In this document: piece after piece, positions 54,926 to 62,708 of the stretch
How the letters are laid out: each line of letters opens with the position of its first letter
Numbering within the stretch: position 1 is the first letter of the stretch
Assembly (NCBI GenBank): GCA_004560375.1
Contig: SFVC01000001.1
Span: 73,811-137,810 of the forward strand
Length of the DNA stretch: 64,000 nt
Direction: 5' to 3'
Source: a bacterium
GTDB lineage: Bacteria; Bacillota; Clostridia; Oscillospirales; Oscillospiraceae
Program-made: the position numbers and the translations under genes
The notes under the pieces: generated by a model
Told to the model about the DNA's origin: nothing
Databases searched by the model: none
What the model saw: the letters and a program-made list of their open reading frames with translations, nothing else

Positions 54926-55675
54926 TTATTCCGGCTGCTTGAGAAACACATAGTGGTTTTCCACGGACAGCTCCTCATGAAAACGATAGCCTAATTGGTC
55001 GAAGGCCCGGAGACGCTCTGGGTCTTCGATTTTATGTTCGGCCATCCAGCGCACCATTTGGCCCCGGGCCATCTTGCACTGAGTGCCCTTTTCCATGACC
55101 TTGCCGCCCTTCCGCTCGCCAAAGGTACAGGTGAGGAAGCGGACGTTCTCGGGCAGGTGGGGCTCCACCGCTTTGCTGTACTCCTTGGAGGCCAGATTCA
55201 GCACAAAGTCCGTCCGGGCGGCCAACTGCCGGGCCAGGCGGTCGCCCCAGAACTGGTACAGATCCCGGCAGCCGTCCACCGCCAGCCGGGCCTGCATCTC
55301 CAGCCGGTAGGGGGTCACGCCGTCGAAGGGCCGCAGCAGTCCGTAGAATCCGGAGAGGATGGACAGATGCTCCCGGAGATAGTCCAGGTGGGCCGTCTCC
55401 ATCACGCCGGGGGCCATGTAGCGGTACTGGATGCCCTCGTAGGCGAGGATGGCCGGGGTGAGATTGCGGCGCAGATCCATGTGCTCCAGCCGCTCCACAT
55501 TCAGCCTGGCGATGGCGTCATTGCACTTCCAGAGGCCTTGCAATTCCTTGGGGGACATGGTTTGCAGAACGCTTTTCAGCCGCTCTGTCTGCTCCAGGAA
55601 CCGGGGCAAGCCGTCCACGGCAAAGCTGTCCGTGTCCACGATCATTTTTTTGGCCGGGGCGATGATGATATGCAT
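54926..55675 (-). CDS. yaaA: YaaA family peroxide-stress protein (UPF0246)
   Basis: 249 residues, full length for the family. Starts MHIIIAPAKKM and contains LSGFYGLLRPFDGVTPYRLEM, the YaaA hallmark, and FLTCTFGERKGGKVMEKGTQCKMARG near the C-terminus. In E. coli it limits free iron and DNA damage under H2O2. ATG at 55675. No iron-storage gene is adjacent, but a feo remnant lies 4.5 kb away. Confidence 0.9.
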   Translation of the reverse strand: MHIIIAPAKKMIVDTDSFAVDGLPRFLEQTERLKSVLQTMSPKELQGLWKCNDAIARLNVERLEHMDLRRNLTPAILAYEGIQYRYMAPGVMETAHLDYLREHLSILSGFYGLLRPFDGVTPYRLEMQARLAVDGCRDLYQFWGDRLARQLAARTDFVLNLASKEYSKAVEPHLPENVRFLTCTFGERKGGKVMEKGTQCKMARGQMVRWMAEHKIEDPERLRAFDQLGYRFHEELSVENHYVFLKQPE

Positions 55676-55705
55676 GGGCCGGAGCCTCCCATAGGAAGAA
55701 GCAAC

Positions 55706-56125
55706 TCAGGACTGAGACGCCGCCACGCCGCGCCTGATCTGCAGCAGCAGAAGCACCAGGCTGACGCCCAGCAGGATGTGCCCGATCCCGGCCATGCCGG
55801 AAATTGCCGCGTCCATCCCGGAGGAGAGGGCGAGCCCCAGCACCTGGGTCACCCCGCGCACCACCAGCATCACGGCGGTCAGGTTCAAGCCGATGTGATA
55901 GACGATCAGCACCCGCCCGGTTTTCGCTCCGGTGAAGGACAAGTTCCTTTCCAATACCAGCAGCAACAGGAAAAGCACCATGCCCAGCAGGAAGTAATGG
56001 GCATGAACCACGGAGAGGGTGGTTTTTGCGGTAAATCCGTTGAATTTGGTAAACTCCCGGTAGAACACACCGCCGATCATGGCCAGGATGGCGTACAGCA
56101 GAGCTGAGTTTATGTAGCGTTTCAT
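55706..56125 (-). CDS. DUF2871 family small membrane protein
   Basis: 139 residues with four membrane helices (about 6-25, 40-60, 73-93, 108-128); VHAHYFLLGMVLFLLLLVLE in helix 2 has conserved histidines. Matches the DUF2871 family, of unknown function. It follows the TetR-like gene by 139 nt in the same direction, an arrangement often seen and suggesting control by it. Confidence 0.85.
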   Translation of the reverse strand: MKRYINSALLYAILAMIGGVFYREFTKFNGFTAKTTLSVVHAHYFLLGMVLFLLLLVLERNLSFTGAKTGRVLIVYHIGLNLTAVMLVVRGVTQVLGLALSSGMDAAISGMAGIGHILLGVSLVLLLLQIRRGVAASQS

Positions 56126-56264
56126 AAGTTGTTCCTCCTTATTTGTACTTCTGTTTTATCGTGTACGATGCAAGGAGCACCGCTCGCACATAGGCGCAGG
56201 TCTTGGGGATCATCAGCCTCCCGATCCTGGGCACGGCGTCCGACGACAGCGCCGCGTGGGAGCG

Positions 56265-56822
56265 TCAATAAAGAATCCTGCGGACGATCTCCAACACGGC
56301 GGCGGGATCATAGTCCTGCCGCAGCAGGGCGGACAGCAACAGGGAAAATAAAACATCGGAAAACCGCTCCGCTGTGAATTGCTCCGTAAAGGCATCGGCC
56401 CGAACCCGGCTGTCCTGCTTTAAAACGGAATACAGCTCGTCTATAATATGCTGCCAGGCCTGCTGCATTCTCCGTTTCCCATCGGCCTTTTCCTCCTGCA
56501 GAAAGCCAAGGGAGTGCAGTGTAAAAAATCCTGGATATTGCTTGCAGCCCTGTTCCAGCTGTTCATACATCCAGGCGATATAGGCCTGAGTGTCGAGAAA
56601 CACAGCCTCGTCCTCCGGGCGGCGGAAAATCTCACACCAGACGCTCTCCACGGTGGCGGATACCAGGGCGGCCTTGGAATCAAAATAATTGTAAATGGAT
56701 CCCACTGAGACCCCGCAGGCCGCGGCAACAGAGCGGATATTGATTGCGGACCATCCCTGCCGGCGGATCAGTTCCCGGCTGGTTTTCAAAATGTCCTGTT
56801 TTGATGTGACTGCGGTATTCAT
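56265..56822 (-). CDS. TetR/AcrR-family transcriptional regulator
   Basis: 185 residues. N-terminal HTH about 10-55 (RQGWSAINIRSVAAACGVSVGSIYNYFDSK), typical of TetR repressors; the C-terminal ligand domain is unclassifiable. A 13-nt palindrome over its own transcription start (56838-56850) is the likely operator. The DUF2871 gene downstream is the likely target along with itself. Confidence 0.92.
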   Translation of the reverse strand: MNTAVTSKQDILKTSRELIRRQGWSAINIRSVAAACGVSVGSIYNYFDSKAALVSATVESVWCEIFRRPEDEAVFLDTQAYIAWMYEQLEQGCKQYPGFFTLHSLGFLQEEKADGKRRMQQAWQHIIDELYSVLKQDSRVRADAFTEQFTAERFSDVLFSLLLSALLRQDYDPAAVLEIVRRILY

Positions 56823-56837
56823 CCCACCACCTCAATG

Positions 56838-56878
56838 TGAACAATGTTCAGTATAACGGCGTATCTGTGTATTGTCAA
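56838..56878 (-). promoter_or_regulatory. tetR-like promoter with palindromic operator
   Basis: Minus-strand TTGACA (56878-56873), 17-nt spacer, TATACT (56855-56850): near-consensus. The palindrome TGAACAATGTTCA (56838-56850) covers the transcription start, as for an autorepressor. Confidence 0.8.
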
Positions 56879-56945
56879 GCATTTTTTCAAAACACAGAAC
56901 CGTCCGCGGGGCTGGTAGTAGGTACGGATTGTGCGTATTTCTGAA

Positions 56946-57047
56946 CTACCGGCGGTTCGGCTCCTGGCCGTAAGGCAGGGCCTTGGTGTGCAGGTCCCGC
57001 TGGAGGGGGATGGTTAAGCCCAGCTCCATTTGATTGGTTCCGCTCAT
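56946..57047 (-). pseudogene. Short stub of a conserved clostridial protein
   Basis: 33 codons starting ATG 57047, overlapping the stop of the HEAT-like gene (TGATG). The peptide LTIPLQRDLHTKALPYGQ looks like the N-terminus of a longer conserved family; it then ends at a TAG (56948-56946). Probably a 3'-truncated gene. The family is not named with confidence. Confidence 0.4.
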
Positions 57048-57493
57048 CAATCTGAGCCGCCTATTTTTTGCAGCACTGCCACAATGTCTTTCAGGACAAG
57101 GGGCTGCATACTGTCCGGATAGCCGCTGAGATCAGCCTGTTGCAGCGCGGAGCGGATTCTTGGGATGAACTCCGGCTTTGCCTCCGCAAGTTCCGGAAGC
57201 GCCGCGATGCACTGCCGGGCAGTGATGGGCTTTGCATCCGTCACATGGGACAGAAATTCGTCCAGCAGGGCGTCAAATTTTCCAGCTGTGTCCCAGCGGG
57301 CGTTAGCCGCCAGGATGGAGATGGCCCTGTTTCGTATAAGGGAGTTTTTGTGATGTAAAAGGGCATTGAACTGGTCAAAGTAGGGATACCAGGCGTCGGC
57401 GTCCCGGCTCTCCGCCGTGATCTGCCGGGTAACGGCATAGGCGTCCTTTGCGTCCTTCCCCGTCAGGCGGGCGATGCAGGCGTCGATGTCCAT
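57047..57493 (-). CDS. HEAT-repeat-like protein
   Basis: 148 residues, all helical, with repeats of paired helices (LLHHKNSLIRNRAISILAANAR, ITARQCIAALPELAEAKPEFIPRIRSAL). Proteins of this kind are common in Clostridia, often mislabelled SufBD-like; function unknown. ATG at 57493, 2 nt after the stop of the deformylase stub. Confidence 0.7.
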   Translation of the reverse strand: MDIDACIARLTGKDAKDAYAVTRQITAESRDADAWYPYFDQFNALLHHKNSLIRNRAISILAANARWDTAGKFDALLDEFLSHVTDAKPITARQCIAALPELAEAKPEFIPRIRSALQQADLSGYPDSMQPLVLKDIVAVLQKIGGSD

Positions 57494-57494
57494 A

Positions 57495-57635
57495 CTAAAT
57501 CAGCACCCCCACGCAGCCGTCCTTGTGGGCGGCCAGGGTGTCCAGCAGATCCTGGGCAACGGGCAGATCCTCTGGGGTGGCCGGCTCGGCCTTTTGGGCT
57601 AAAAACACCTCATCGCGTATGATCTCACGAACCAT
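57495..57635 (-). pseudogene. def: Peptide deformylase stub
   Basis: 46 codons from ATG 57635. MVREIIRDEVFLAQKAEPAT and DLLDTLAAHKDGCVG match the N-terminus of clostridial deformylase up to where GMAANMIG normally follows; here it becomes VLI and a stop. The catalytic GxGLAAxQ, EGCLS and HExDH regions are absent. Most likely a deletion joined the stub to the HEAT-like gene. Confidence 0.75.
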
Positions 57636-57804
57636 GGAAATCAACTCCCAAAATATCGCCGCCGGCACTTTCCCCGGCGGCGGATTTGTGCTATATTGAT
57701 TAAAATACCATAAGCAGGGGAAGAAATCAAACCATGATACGCCGGTGGCGGCATCATAGAAAAATGCGGAACGGAAGCGCCGCTTGTTGAGAGGAGGGAG
57801 AATC

Positions 57805-57966
57805 ATGGAGCCTGTCTATTATACTGTGGATTCCATTGATGGGGATTACGCCCACATGATCAGCGACAACGGCGTGGAGAATCAGGTGGCGATGTTCCTG
57901 CTGCCGGAGGGTACCACGGTGGGGAGCCGCCTGGTGCGGAATGTCCTGGAGTGGAGCCTGGTTTGA
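57805..57966 (+). CDS. Small DUF3006-like protein
   Basis: 53 residues with strong GAGGAGGGAG ribosome site before ATG 57805. YYTVDSIDGDYAHMISDNG and LLPEGTTVGSRLV fit the DUF3006 family of small beta proteins often found beside secreted or cell-wall genes. Short but well-formed. Function unknown. Confidence 0.65.
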   Translation: MEPVYYTVDSIDGDYAHMISDNGVENQVAMFLLPEGTTVGSRLVRNVLEWSLV

Positions 57967-58000
57967 GCACCTGCCCATTTTATATACCGGTTTAGCCAAC

Positions 58001-58039
58001 GGCCCACGGCAAGGAAAGTTAATCTCCCTGCCGTGGGCC
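58001..58039. terminator. Hairpin after the DUF3006-like gene
   Basis: 11-bp stem GGCCCACGGCA / TGCCGTGGGCC, 17-nt loop, 35 nt after the stop. No U-run on the plus strand, so termination is uncertain. Confidence 0.5.
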
Positions 58040-58049
58040 GCTGCGCCCA

Positions 58050-58078
58050 TTGCAACTGGGCGGCAAATAGGATATAAT
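58050..58078 (+). promoter_or_regulatory. Promoter of the truncated hsdM
   Basis: TTGCAA (58050-58055), 17-nt spacer, TATAAT (58073-58078), 39 nt before the hsdM start. The promoter is preserved although the gene is broken. Confidence 0.8.
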
Positions 58079-58117
58079 GACTATAATTATATAAAACAAA
58101 CGTTGGGAGATATGGAA

Positions 58118-58750
58118 ATGGCTGAAACAAATACAAGCAATATCGGCTTTGAAAAGCAGATTTGGGACGCGGCCTGTGTCCTCCGCGGCAATATGGACGC
58201 ATCGGAATATAAGTCCGTGGTTCTTGGCCTGATCTTCCTGAAATATATCTCCGACCGCTTTGAGGCCAAATACAACGAGCTGGCGGCCGAGGGCGACGGC
58301 TTCGAGGAGGACAAGGACGAATACACCGCCGAGAACATCTTCTTCGTGCCGGAGTCCGCCCGGTGGTCAGTGATCTCCGCCGCCGCCCACACGCCGGAGG
58401 TGGGCGCGGTGATCGACGAGGCCATGCGCTCCATCGAAAAGGAGAACAAGCGCCTCAAAGACATCCTGCCCAAGAATTTTGCCCGGCCTGAGCTGGACAA
58501 GCGCCGCCTGGGGGACGTGGTGGATCTGTTCACCAACATCCAGATGATCGAGCATGGGAGCAGCAAGGACATTCTGGGCCGCACCTACGAATACTGCCTG
58601 TCCAAGTTCGCCGAGCAGGAGGGCAAGCTGGCCGGGGAGTTCTACACCCCCGCCTGCGTGGTGCGTACCCTGGTGGAGGTGCTCCAGCCCTACAACGGGC
58701 GGGTCTACGAAATCAAGACGCAAAATTTGATACAAAGCACGGCGGCTTGA
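58118..58750 (+). pseudogene. hsdM: Type I restriction system M subunit, 5' fragment
   Basis: 210 residues from ATG 58118 (GGGAGA 8 nt upstream). Residues 1-150 are the HsdM N-terminal domain (FEKQIWDAACVLRGNMDASEYK, GLIFLKYISDRFE); then GEFYTPACVVRTLVEVLQPY begins the methyltransferase core. It ends in unrelated residues just after GRVY, where the SAM-binding and NPPF motifs should follow. The methylase cannot be active. Confidence 0.88.
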
Positions 58751-58751
58751 C

Positions 58752-58803
58752 CAAAGGGGTGTCGAAGGGGTCAAAGGGGTGTCGGTCTGATTAGGGGTGT
58801 CGG
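58752..58803. repeat. Three direct repeats at the hsd deletion joint
   Basis: AGGGGTGTCG occurs three times (58752-58764, 58771-58784 and 58791-58803 in slightly longer forms), about 20 bp apart. They start 2 bp after the hsdM stub. They look like the multiple terminal repeats of an IS element, possibly the remnant of one that removed the middle of the locus. No transposase is present. Confidence 0.55.
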
Positions 58804-58861
58804 TTTTCAGGAACCGGCGCTATTATTATCTTGACATTCACAGAAATATGGAGGTACAGTA

Positions 58862-59047
58862 ATGCCGACAATCAGCAAAAAGCAGCTGGAAGAATACGAA
58901 CAACTGAAGAAAGACAGGGATAATGGCAGACTACTCACACCGGATGGGCTGCGTTTCATCTGTGAGGCAAATAACTATGACCCGAAAACCATTGGCAAGC
59001 ATATGCTTGACGTGTTGGCAAGGTTTCAAGCAGAGGGTAATTTATGA
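58862..59047 (+). CDS. 61-residue hypothetical protein inside the hsd remnant
   Basis: MPTISKKQLEEYEQLKKDRD then a helical ending with DVLARFQAEGNL; strong GGAGGTACAGTA site before ATG 58862. It lies between the M and R remnants and may belong to whatever replaced the middle of the locus, possibly a mobile element accessory gene. Not recognised. Confidence 0.5.
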   Translation: MPTISKKQLEEYEQLKKDRDNGRLLTPDGLRFICEANNYDPKTIGKHMLDVLARFQAEGNL

Positions 59048-59071
59048 TATGTAGAAGCAATATGATTCCTT

Positions 59072-59911
59072 TTGGCAACGGAGACTAAGGAGAAAACCCA
59101 TAACGTCTATATCAAAGAGGCGCTGCTGCTCCGGCAGGCGCTGTCGCTGTGCGCCAGCCTGGTGGAGGAAAAGACGCGGCTGGAATGCGCGTTCTTCGAG
59201 GCGGTCAGAACGGTGGTTGTGCGCTTGACCACAGGCGGGACGGGTGAAAAGTTCACCCTGCCGGAGGTCAATGAGCGGATCAATGAGCTGCTCAAGCACA
59301 GCATCAAAAGCGAGGGCGTCATCAACCTGTTTTCCGACGTGGGGACGGAGTTTTCCCTGTTTGACCCAAAATTCCTGGAAGAAATCGCCCATATGAAGGA
59401 GAAGAATCTGGCGGTGGAATTGCTGAAGAAGCTGATTGCCGAGCAGGTGTCCATCTATCGCCGGAGCAACGTAGTCAAGTCGGAAAAGTTCAGCGAAATC
59501 ATCCAGAGTGTCATGAACCGTTACCTCAATGGAATGCTGACCAACGAGGAAGTGATCCAGGAGCTGCTAAAGCTGGCAAAGGATATCGCCCAGGCCAACG
59601 CGGAAGGCGAGGCGCTGGGGCTGAACGCCGAGGAGCTGGCGTTCTATGACGCGCTGACCAAGCCCCAGGCCATCAAGGATTTTTACGAGCATGAGGAACT
59701 GATCGCCATCACCAGGGAATTGACCGACCTTCTGCGGCAAAACCGCACCATCGACTGGCAGAAGAAGGAGAGCGCCCGGGCCGGGATGCGGCGGCTGGTG
59801 AAGCGTCTCCTGAAGAAGCATAAATACCCGCCGGAGGGGATGGAGGATGCGGTGCAGACGGTGATGAGCCAGTGTGAGATGTGGACGGATAACGTGACAG
59901 CCGCTGAATAA
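59072..59911 (+). pseudogene. hsdR: Type I restriction R subunit, 3' fragment
   Basis: 279 codons, open from about 59072 but with no proper start. LRQALSLCASLVEEKTRLECAFF, LEEIAHMKEKNLAVELLKKL and the end LLKKHKYPPEGMEDAVQTVM match the C-terminal helical domain of HsdR. The nuclease and helicase domains and all of HsdS are missing. Together with the hsdM stub this shows an hsd locus that lost its middle several kb. Confidence 0.85.
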
Positions 59912-59948
59912 AAACATAATCTTATGAAAGGGAATCTGGTCGATCTTA

Positions 59949-60214
59949 TCACCGTTTTCCCACGCCTGGGCAACCATACCGTTGATGCAGGAGTACCGCT
60001 GAGAGGGCGTTGAACAGGGTGGTTTTCCCACAATTGGGGTTGCCCGCCAAGGCAATTTTGATGTTTATGGGATCGCCCGGGGGCCACTTGCACATGCGAA
60101 TCTCCACGCCCTTGACGATGCCCATGTCCATAACCGGCGCTGCACCGGCCCTTCTCCGTGGAGTTGCGTTGCGGTCACAGTCTCGCCAACTGTTACGTCT
60201 TTCAGTGTTGTTGT
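59949..60214 (-). pseudogene. feoA-feoB remnant
   Basis: From 60214, TTTLKDVTVGETVTATQLHG matches the FeoA SH3-like start; the frame is lost at about 60131 and continues as MDMGIVKGVEIRMCKWPPGDP, FeoA's second half. At about 60070 it runs directly into INIKIALAGNPNCGKTTLFNAL, the FeoB G1 start, with FeoA's last strand and FeoB's own start missing. FeoB breaks off after about 25 codons in non-matching sequence. A decayed ferrous-iron transport locus. Confidence 0.75.
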
Positions 60215-60502
60215 CTGCGCTTGCCCCTCTTGCCGTCTTAGATCATGCTGCGATTTGCCACGGTTTTGTCCAGCGCGATCCGACTGTCCTTCACTTTCTC
60301 CTACGATGTGGTTAAGAATGCCCAACGTCCGGCTCAGACATGGTTTACTGCCGCTGGCTGTTGCGGCCAAGCCCTCTTTGTTTAAAATTCTGCTCCTTGG
60401 GTTAGATCCTGCGAACCCATGCACAGGGGCCGGCACGAGCGGAGATTTTTTGTGAATATTCATGAATCCGCCGAGCCAGAGAAAAATTTCAAAAAACTAA
60501 AC

Positions 60503-60532
60503 TTGACTTTTTGGCTCTCTAAGTGCTATATT
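60503..60532 (+). promoter_or_regulatory. Promoter of the MATE leader
   Basis: TTGACT (60503-60508), 18-nt spacer, TATATT (60527-60532). Transcription would start near 60539. Confidence 0.7.
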
Positions 60533-60539
60533 TACAATG

Positions 60540-60665
60540 CAACGTGTAGCGTCACCGCATAAATCCGGTTGATCGCTGCACGTTGTTTTTATTTGCCCAA
60601 CAATCAATATCAGAAAGCGCGCGGCCAGAAGGCATAAGTCCAGCTCTTCTCGCCGGGCGCTTTCT
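60540..60665 (+). promoter_or_regulatory. Structured leader with terminator hairpin upstream of the MATE gene
   Basis: CAACGTGTAGCG (60540-60551) pairs with CGCTGCACGTTG (60574-60585) with an inner ACCG/CGGT helix, followed by TTTTT (60586-60590): a terminator right after the promoter. A second long stem has AGAAAGCGC (60612-60620) pairing with GCGCTTTCT (60657-60665) and an inner GGC/AGAAG helix; the ribosome site AGAGGAGG follows 7 nt later. This is the layout of an attenuation or ligand-responsive leader. No known riboswitch class was recognised. Confidence 0.6.
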
Positions 60666-60689
60666 CATGCTCAGAGGAGGAAATCATCT

Positions 60690-62117
60690 ATGGAACAAAA
60701 AGCAAATTCATTCCTGGAAACCGAGCCGCTGGGCAGGCTGATGGCGAAATATGCCGTTCCCTGCGTCATCTCCCTGCTGGTGGCGGCACTCTACAACATC
60801 GTGGATCAGATTTTTATCGCCAACGCGGACTACCTGGGCTCCTACGGCAACGCCGCCAACACGGTGGTCTTTCCCCTGACGGTGGTGGCCCTGTCCATCG
60901 CGGTGATGATCGGGGACGGCTGCTGCGCCTTCGTCAGCATCAGCCTGGGGGCCGGGGATCGGGACGCCGCCCACAAGAGCATCGGCAGCGCGGTGCTGCT
61001 GTGCGTGGCCTCCGGCCTGGTTTTGACGGCCCTCTACCTGGCCCTTCAGGAGCCGATCCTGACCCTGTTCGACGGCAGGGTCAACGAGGAAACCTTCCAC
61101 CACGCCAAGGAATACTTCTTCTGGATCACCCTCGGGATCCCCTTCTATCTGTTTGGGCAGGCCCTCAACCCCATCATCCGCTCCGACGGCAGCCCCAAGT
61201 TCGCCATGGCCTCCACGCTGGCGGGGGCGCTGGTCAACATCATTCTGGATCCCATCTTCATCTTCGTGTTCCGCTGGGGGATGATGGGCGCGGCGGCAGC
61301 CACCGTGCTGGGGCAGATCTTAACCGCCGCCCTGGCAATCTGGTATCTGTGCCACATGAAGGCCGTCCGGCTGGAGCGGGGCAGCTTCCGGCTTCACGGC
61401 CGTCTGGCGAAGAAATACCTGCCCCTGGGCATTTGCAGCTTCCTGTCCCAGATCTCCCTGGTCATGGCCATGGCGGCCATTCAGAACATGACGCTGAAAT
61501 ACAGCGCCATCGACCCCATCTTCGGGCAGGCGCAGTACACCCAGATCCCCATGGCGGTGCTGGGGATCGTGATGAAGTTCTTCCAGATCGTCATCTCCAT
61601 CTCCGTGGGGCTGGCGGCGGGGTGCATCCCGGTGGTGGGCTACAACATCGGGGCGGGCCGCCGGGATCGGGCCAAGTCCCTGTTCACCCGCCTGCTGGCG
61701 GCGGAGGCCATAGTCGGGGCGGCGGCGCTGCTGATTGTGGAGCTGTTCCCCCACCAGCTCATCGGAATCTTCGGCGCGTCCAATGAAAGCGTGTATTATA
61801 CGCAATACGCGGTGAAGTGCTTCCGCGTCTATCTCTGCATGATGGTGCTGGCTACGGTGAACAAGGGCACGTTCATCTACCTGCAGTCTCTGGGCCGGGC
61901 CTTCGCCTCCACCGCCATCTCCATGGTGCGGGAGGTGCTGTTCGGCGTGGGCTTCGCCCTGCTGCTCCCCCTGCGGTTCGGCCTGGACGGGGTGCTGTAC
62001 TCCATGCCGGTCTCCGATTTGCTGACCTTTGTGATCTGCGTCATTGTCATTCGATATACCTACAAAACTTTAGACTGTGGAGAGAAGGAGGAGAAAGGAG
62101 TTCAGTTCAAGCATTAA
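60690..62117 (+). CDS. MATE-family multidrug efflux transporter (MepA-like)
   Basis: 475 residues with 12 membrane helices. EPLGRLMAKYAVPCVISLLVAALYNIVDQIF at the start and GNAANTVVFPLTVVALSIAVMIGDGCC are typical of the MepA-type NorM/MATE Na+ or H+ antiporters of Firmicutes. Drug substrates cannot be predicted. ATG at 60690 after AGAGGAGGAAATCATCT. It is intact inside a decayed region and has its own regulated leader. Confidence 0.93.
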   Translation: MEQKANSFLETEPLGRLMAKYAVPCVISLLVAALYNIVDQIFIANADYLGSYGNAANTVVFPLTVVALSIAVMIGDGCCAFVSISLGAGDRDAAHKSIGSAVLLCVASGLVLTALYLALQEPILTLFDGRVNEETFHHAKEYFFWITLGIPFYLFGQALNPIIRSDGSPKFAMASTLAGALVNIILDPIFIFVFRWGMMGAAAATVLGQILTAALAIWYLCHMKAVRLERGSFRLHGRLAKKYLPLGICSFLSQISLVMAMAAIQNMTLKYSAIDPIFGQAQYTQIPMAVLGIVMKFFQIVISISVGLAAGCIPVVGYNIGAGRRDRAKSLFTRLLAAEAIVGAAALLIVELFPHQLIGIFGASNESVYYTQYAVKCFRVYLCMMVLATVNKGTFIYLQSLGRAFASTAISMVREVLFGVGFALLLPLRFGLDGVLYSMPVSDLLTFVICVIVIRYTYKTLDCGEKEEKGVQFKH

Positions 62118-62257
62118 CGCCGACGAAAATGCCATCGTGGGGGAACTGCATCTCTTCAGTCAAACCCAAAATCCGCACTGCGTTGTGTTCGGCTGTGAGC
62201 CGTTCCATTACCTCAGCCGTTGCTTTTTTCTGGCCCGTGGCGGCTAAATGTTTTTCC

Positions 62258-62304
62258 TTGACATTTTAAAACTTATGGTGTAACCTAATTATTAGGTACC
62301 TAAT
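62258..62304 (+). promoter_or_regulatory. Promoter with overlapping MarR-type palindromes
   Basis: TTGACA (62258-62263), 17-nt spacer, TAACCT (62281-62286). Over and after the -10 lie ACCTAAT (62283-62289), ATTAGGT (62291-62297) and ACCTAAT (62298-62304), giving two overlapping palindromes, the second a perfect ATTAGGTACCTAAT. A MarR dimer bound there would block the promoter; the MarR gene is second in the transcript. Confidence 0.75.
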
Positions 62305-62330
62305 AAAATAAGCGAAGGAGCTTTCCATCT

Positions 62331-62708
62331 ATGAACGAAGAAATGAAAAACAGTCAAATGAAGATCTGTCTCCAGTGTGACAATCACTGCCCGGCAGATG
62401 CCCTGCAGTGCGGTAAGGGACGCAGATTTTTTGGCGTGGAAGAGGAGAATCACAGTCATCGGGAGTCCGGCAGCTTGGCCAGCCTACTCCAGCGGTGCGG
62501 ACGCCTTGTGCACCACACCGATGTGGAGGAGGAACTACTGTTTCAGGTTCTGACTGCGGAAGAGAAATCGGCTCTTCAAACGCTGCTGGGGAAACTGGAC
62601 ACCGGCTGGCGAGCCCAATTCGGCGAGGAGGCGCTCAGCCATGGTCATCATCACAGCCACACCCATGACGGGGAACGCCGCCACAGGCATGAGGGCCAAG
62701 GTAAATGA
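62331..62708 (+). CDS. Cys- and His-rich small protein cotranscribed with marR
   Basis: 125 residues. N-terminus has CLQCDNHCPADALQCGKGRRFFG, four cysteines in a ferredoxin- or zinc-like pattern. The middle (about 45-80) and LTAEEKSALQTLLGKLDTGW (about 80-105) resemble the C-terminal dimer helix of MarR proteins. The last 25 residues are HGHHHSHTHDGERRHRHEG, a metal-binding-like His tail. It may be a MarR relative that lost its HTH and senses metal or redox. ATG 62331, overlapping marR by 4 nt. Confidence 0.65.
   Translation: MNEEMKNSQMKICLQCDNHCPADALQCGKGRRFFGVEEENHSHRESGSLASLLQRCGRLVHHTDVEEELLFQVLTAEEKSALQTLLGKLDTGWRAQFGEEALSHGHHHSHTHDGERRHRHEGQGK

Noticed and set aside
58752..58803. Short direct repeats considered as a CRISPR array
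   Set aside because: Unit of only about 10 bp, spacing of 20 bp, three copies, no cas genes.
60215..60463. An open frame continuing upstream of the feoA remnant
   Set aside because: Only the last 30 codons match FeoA; the earlier part shows no recognisable domain or ribosome site.
62118..62266. A minus-strand open stretch of about 50 codons (TAEVMERLTAEHNAVRILGL) without a start
   Set aside because: It reads like coding sequence, perhaps another gene fragment, but has no start, no ribosome site and no family I recognise.
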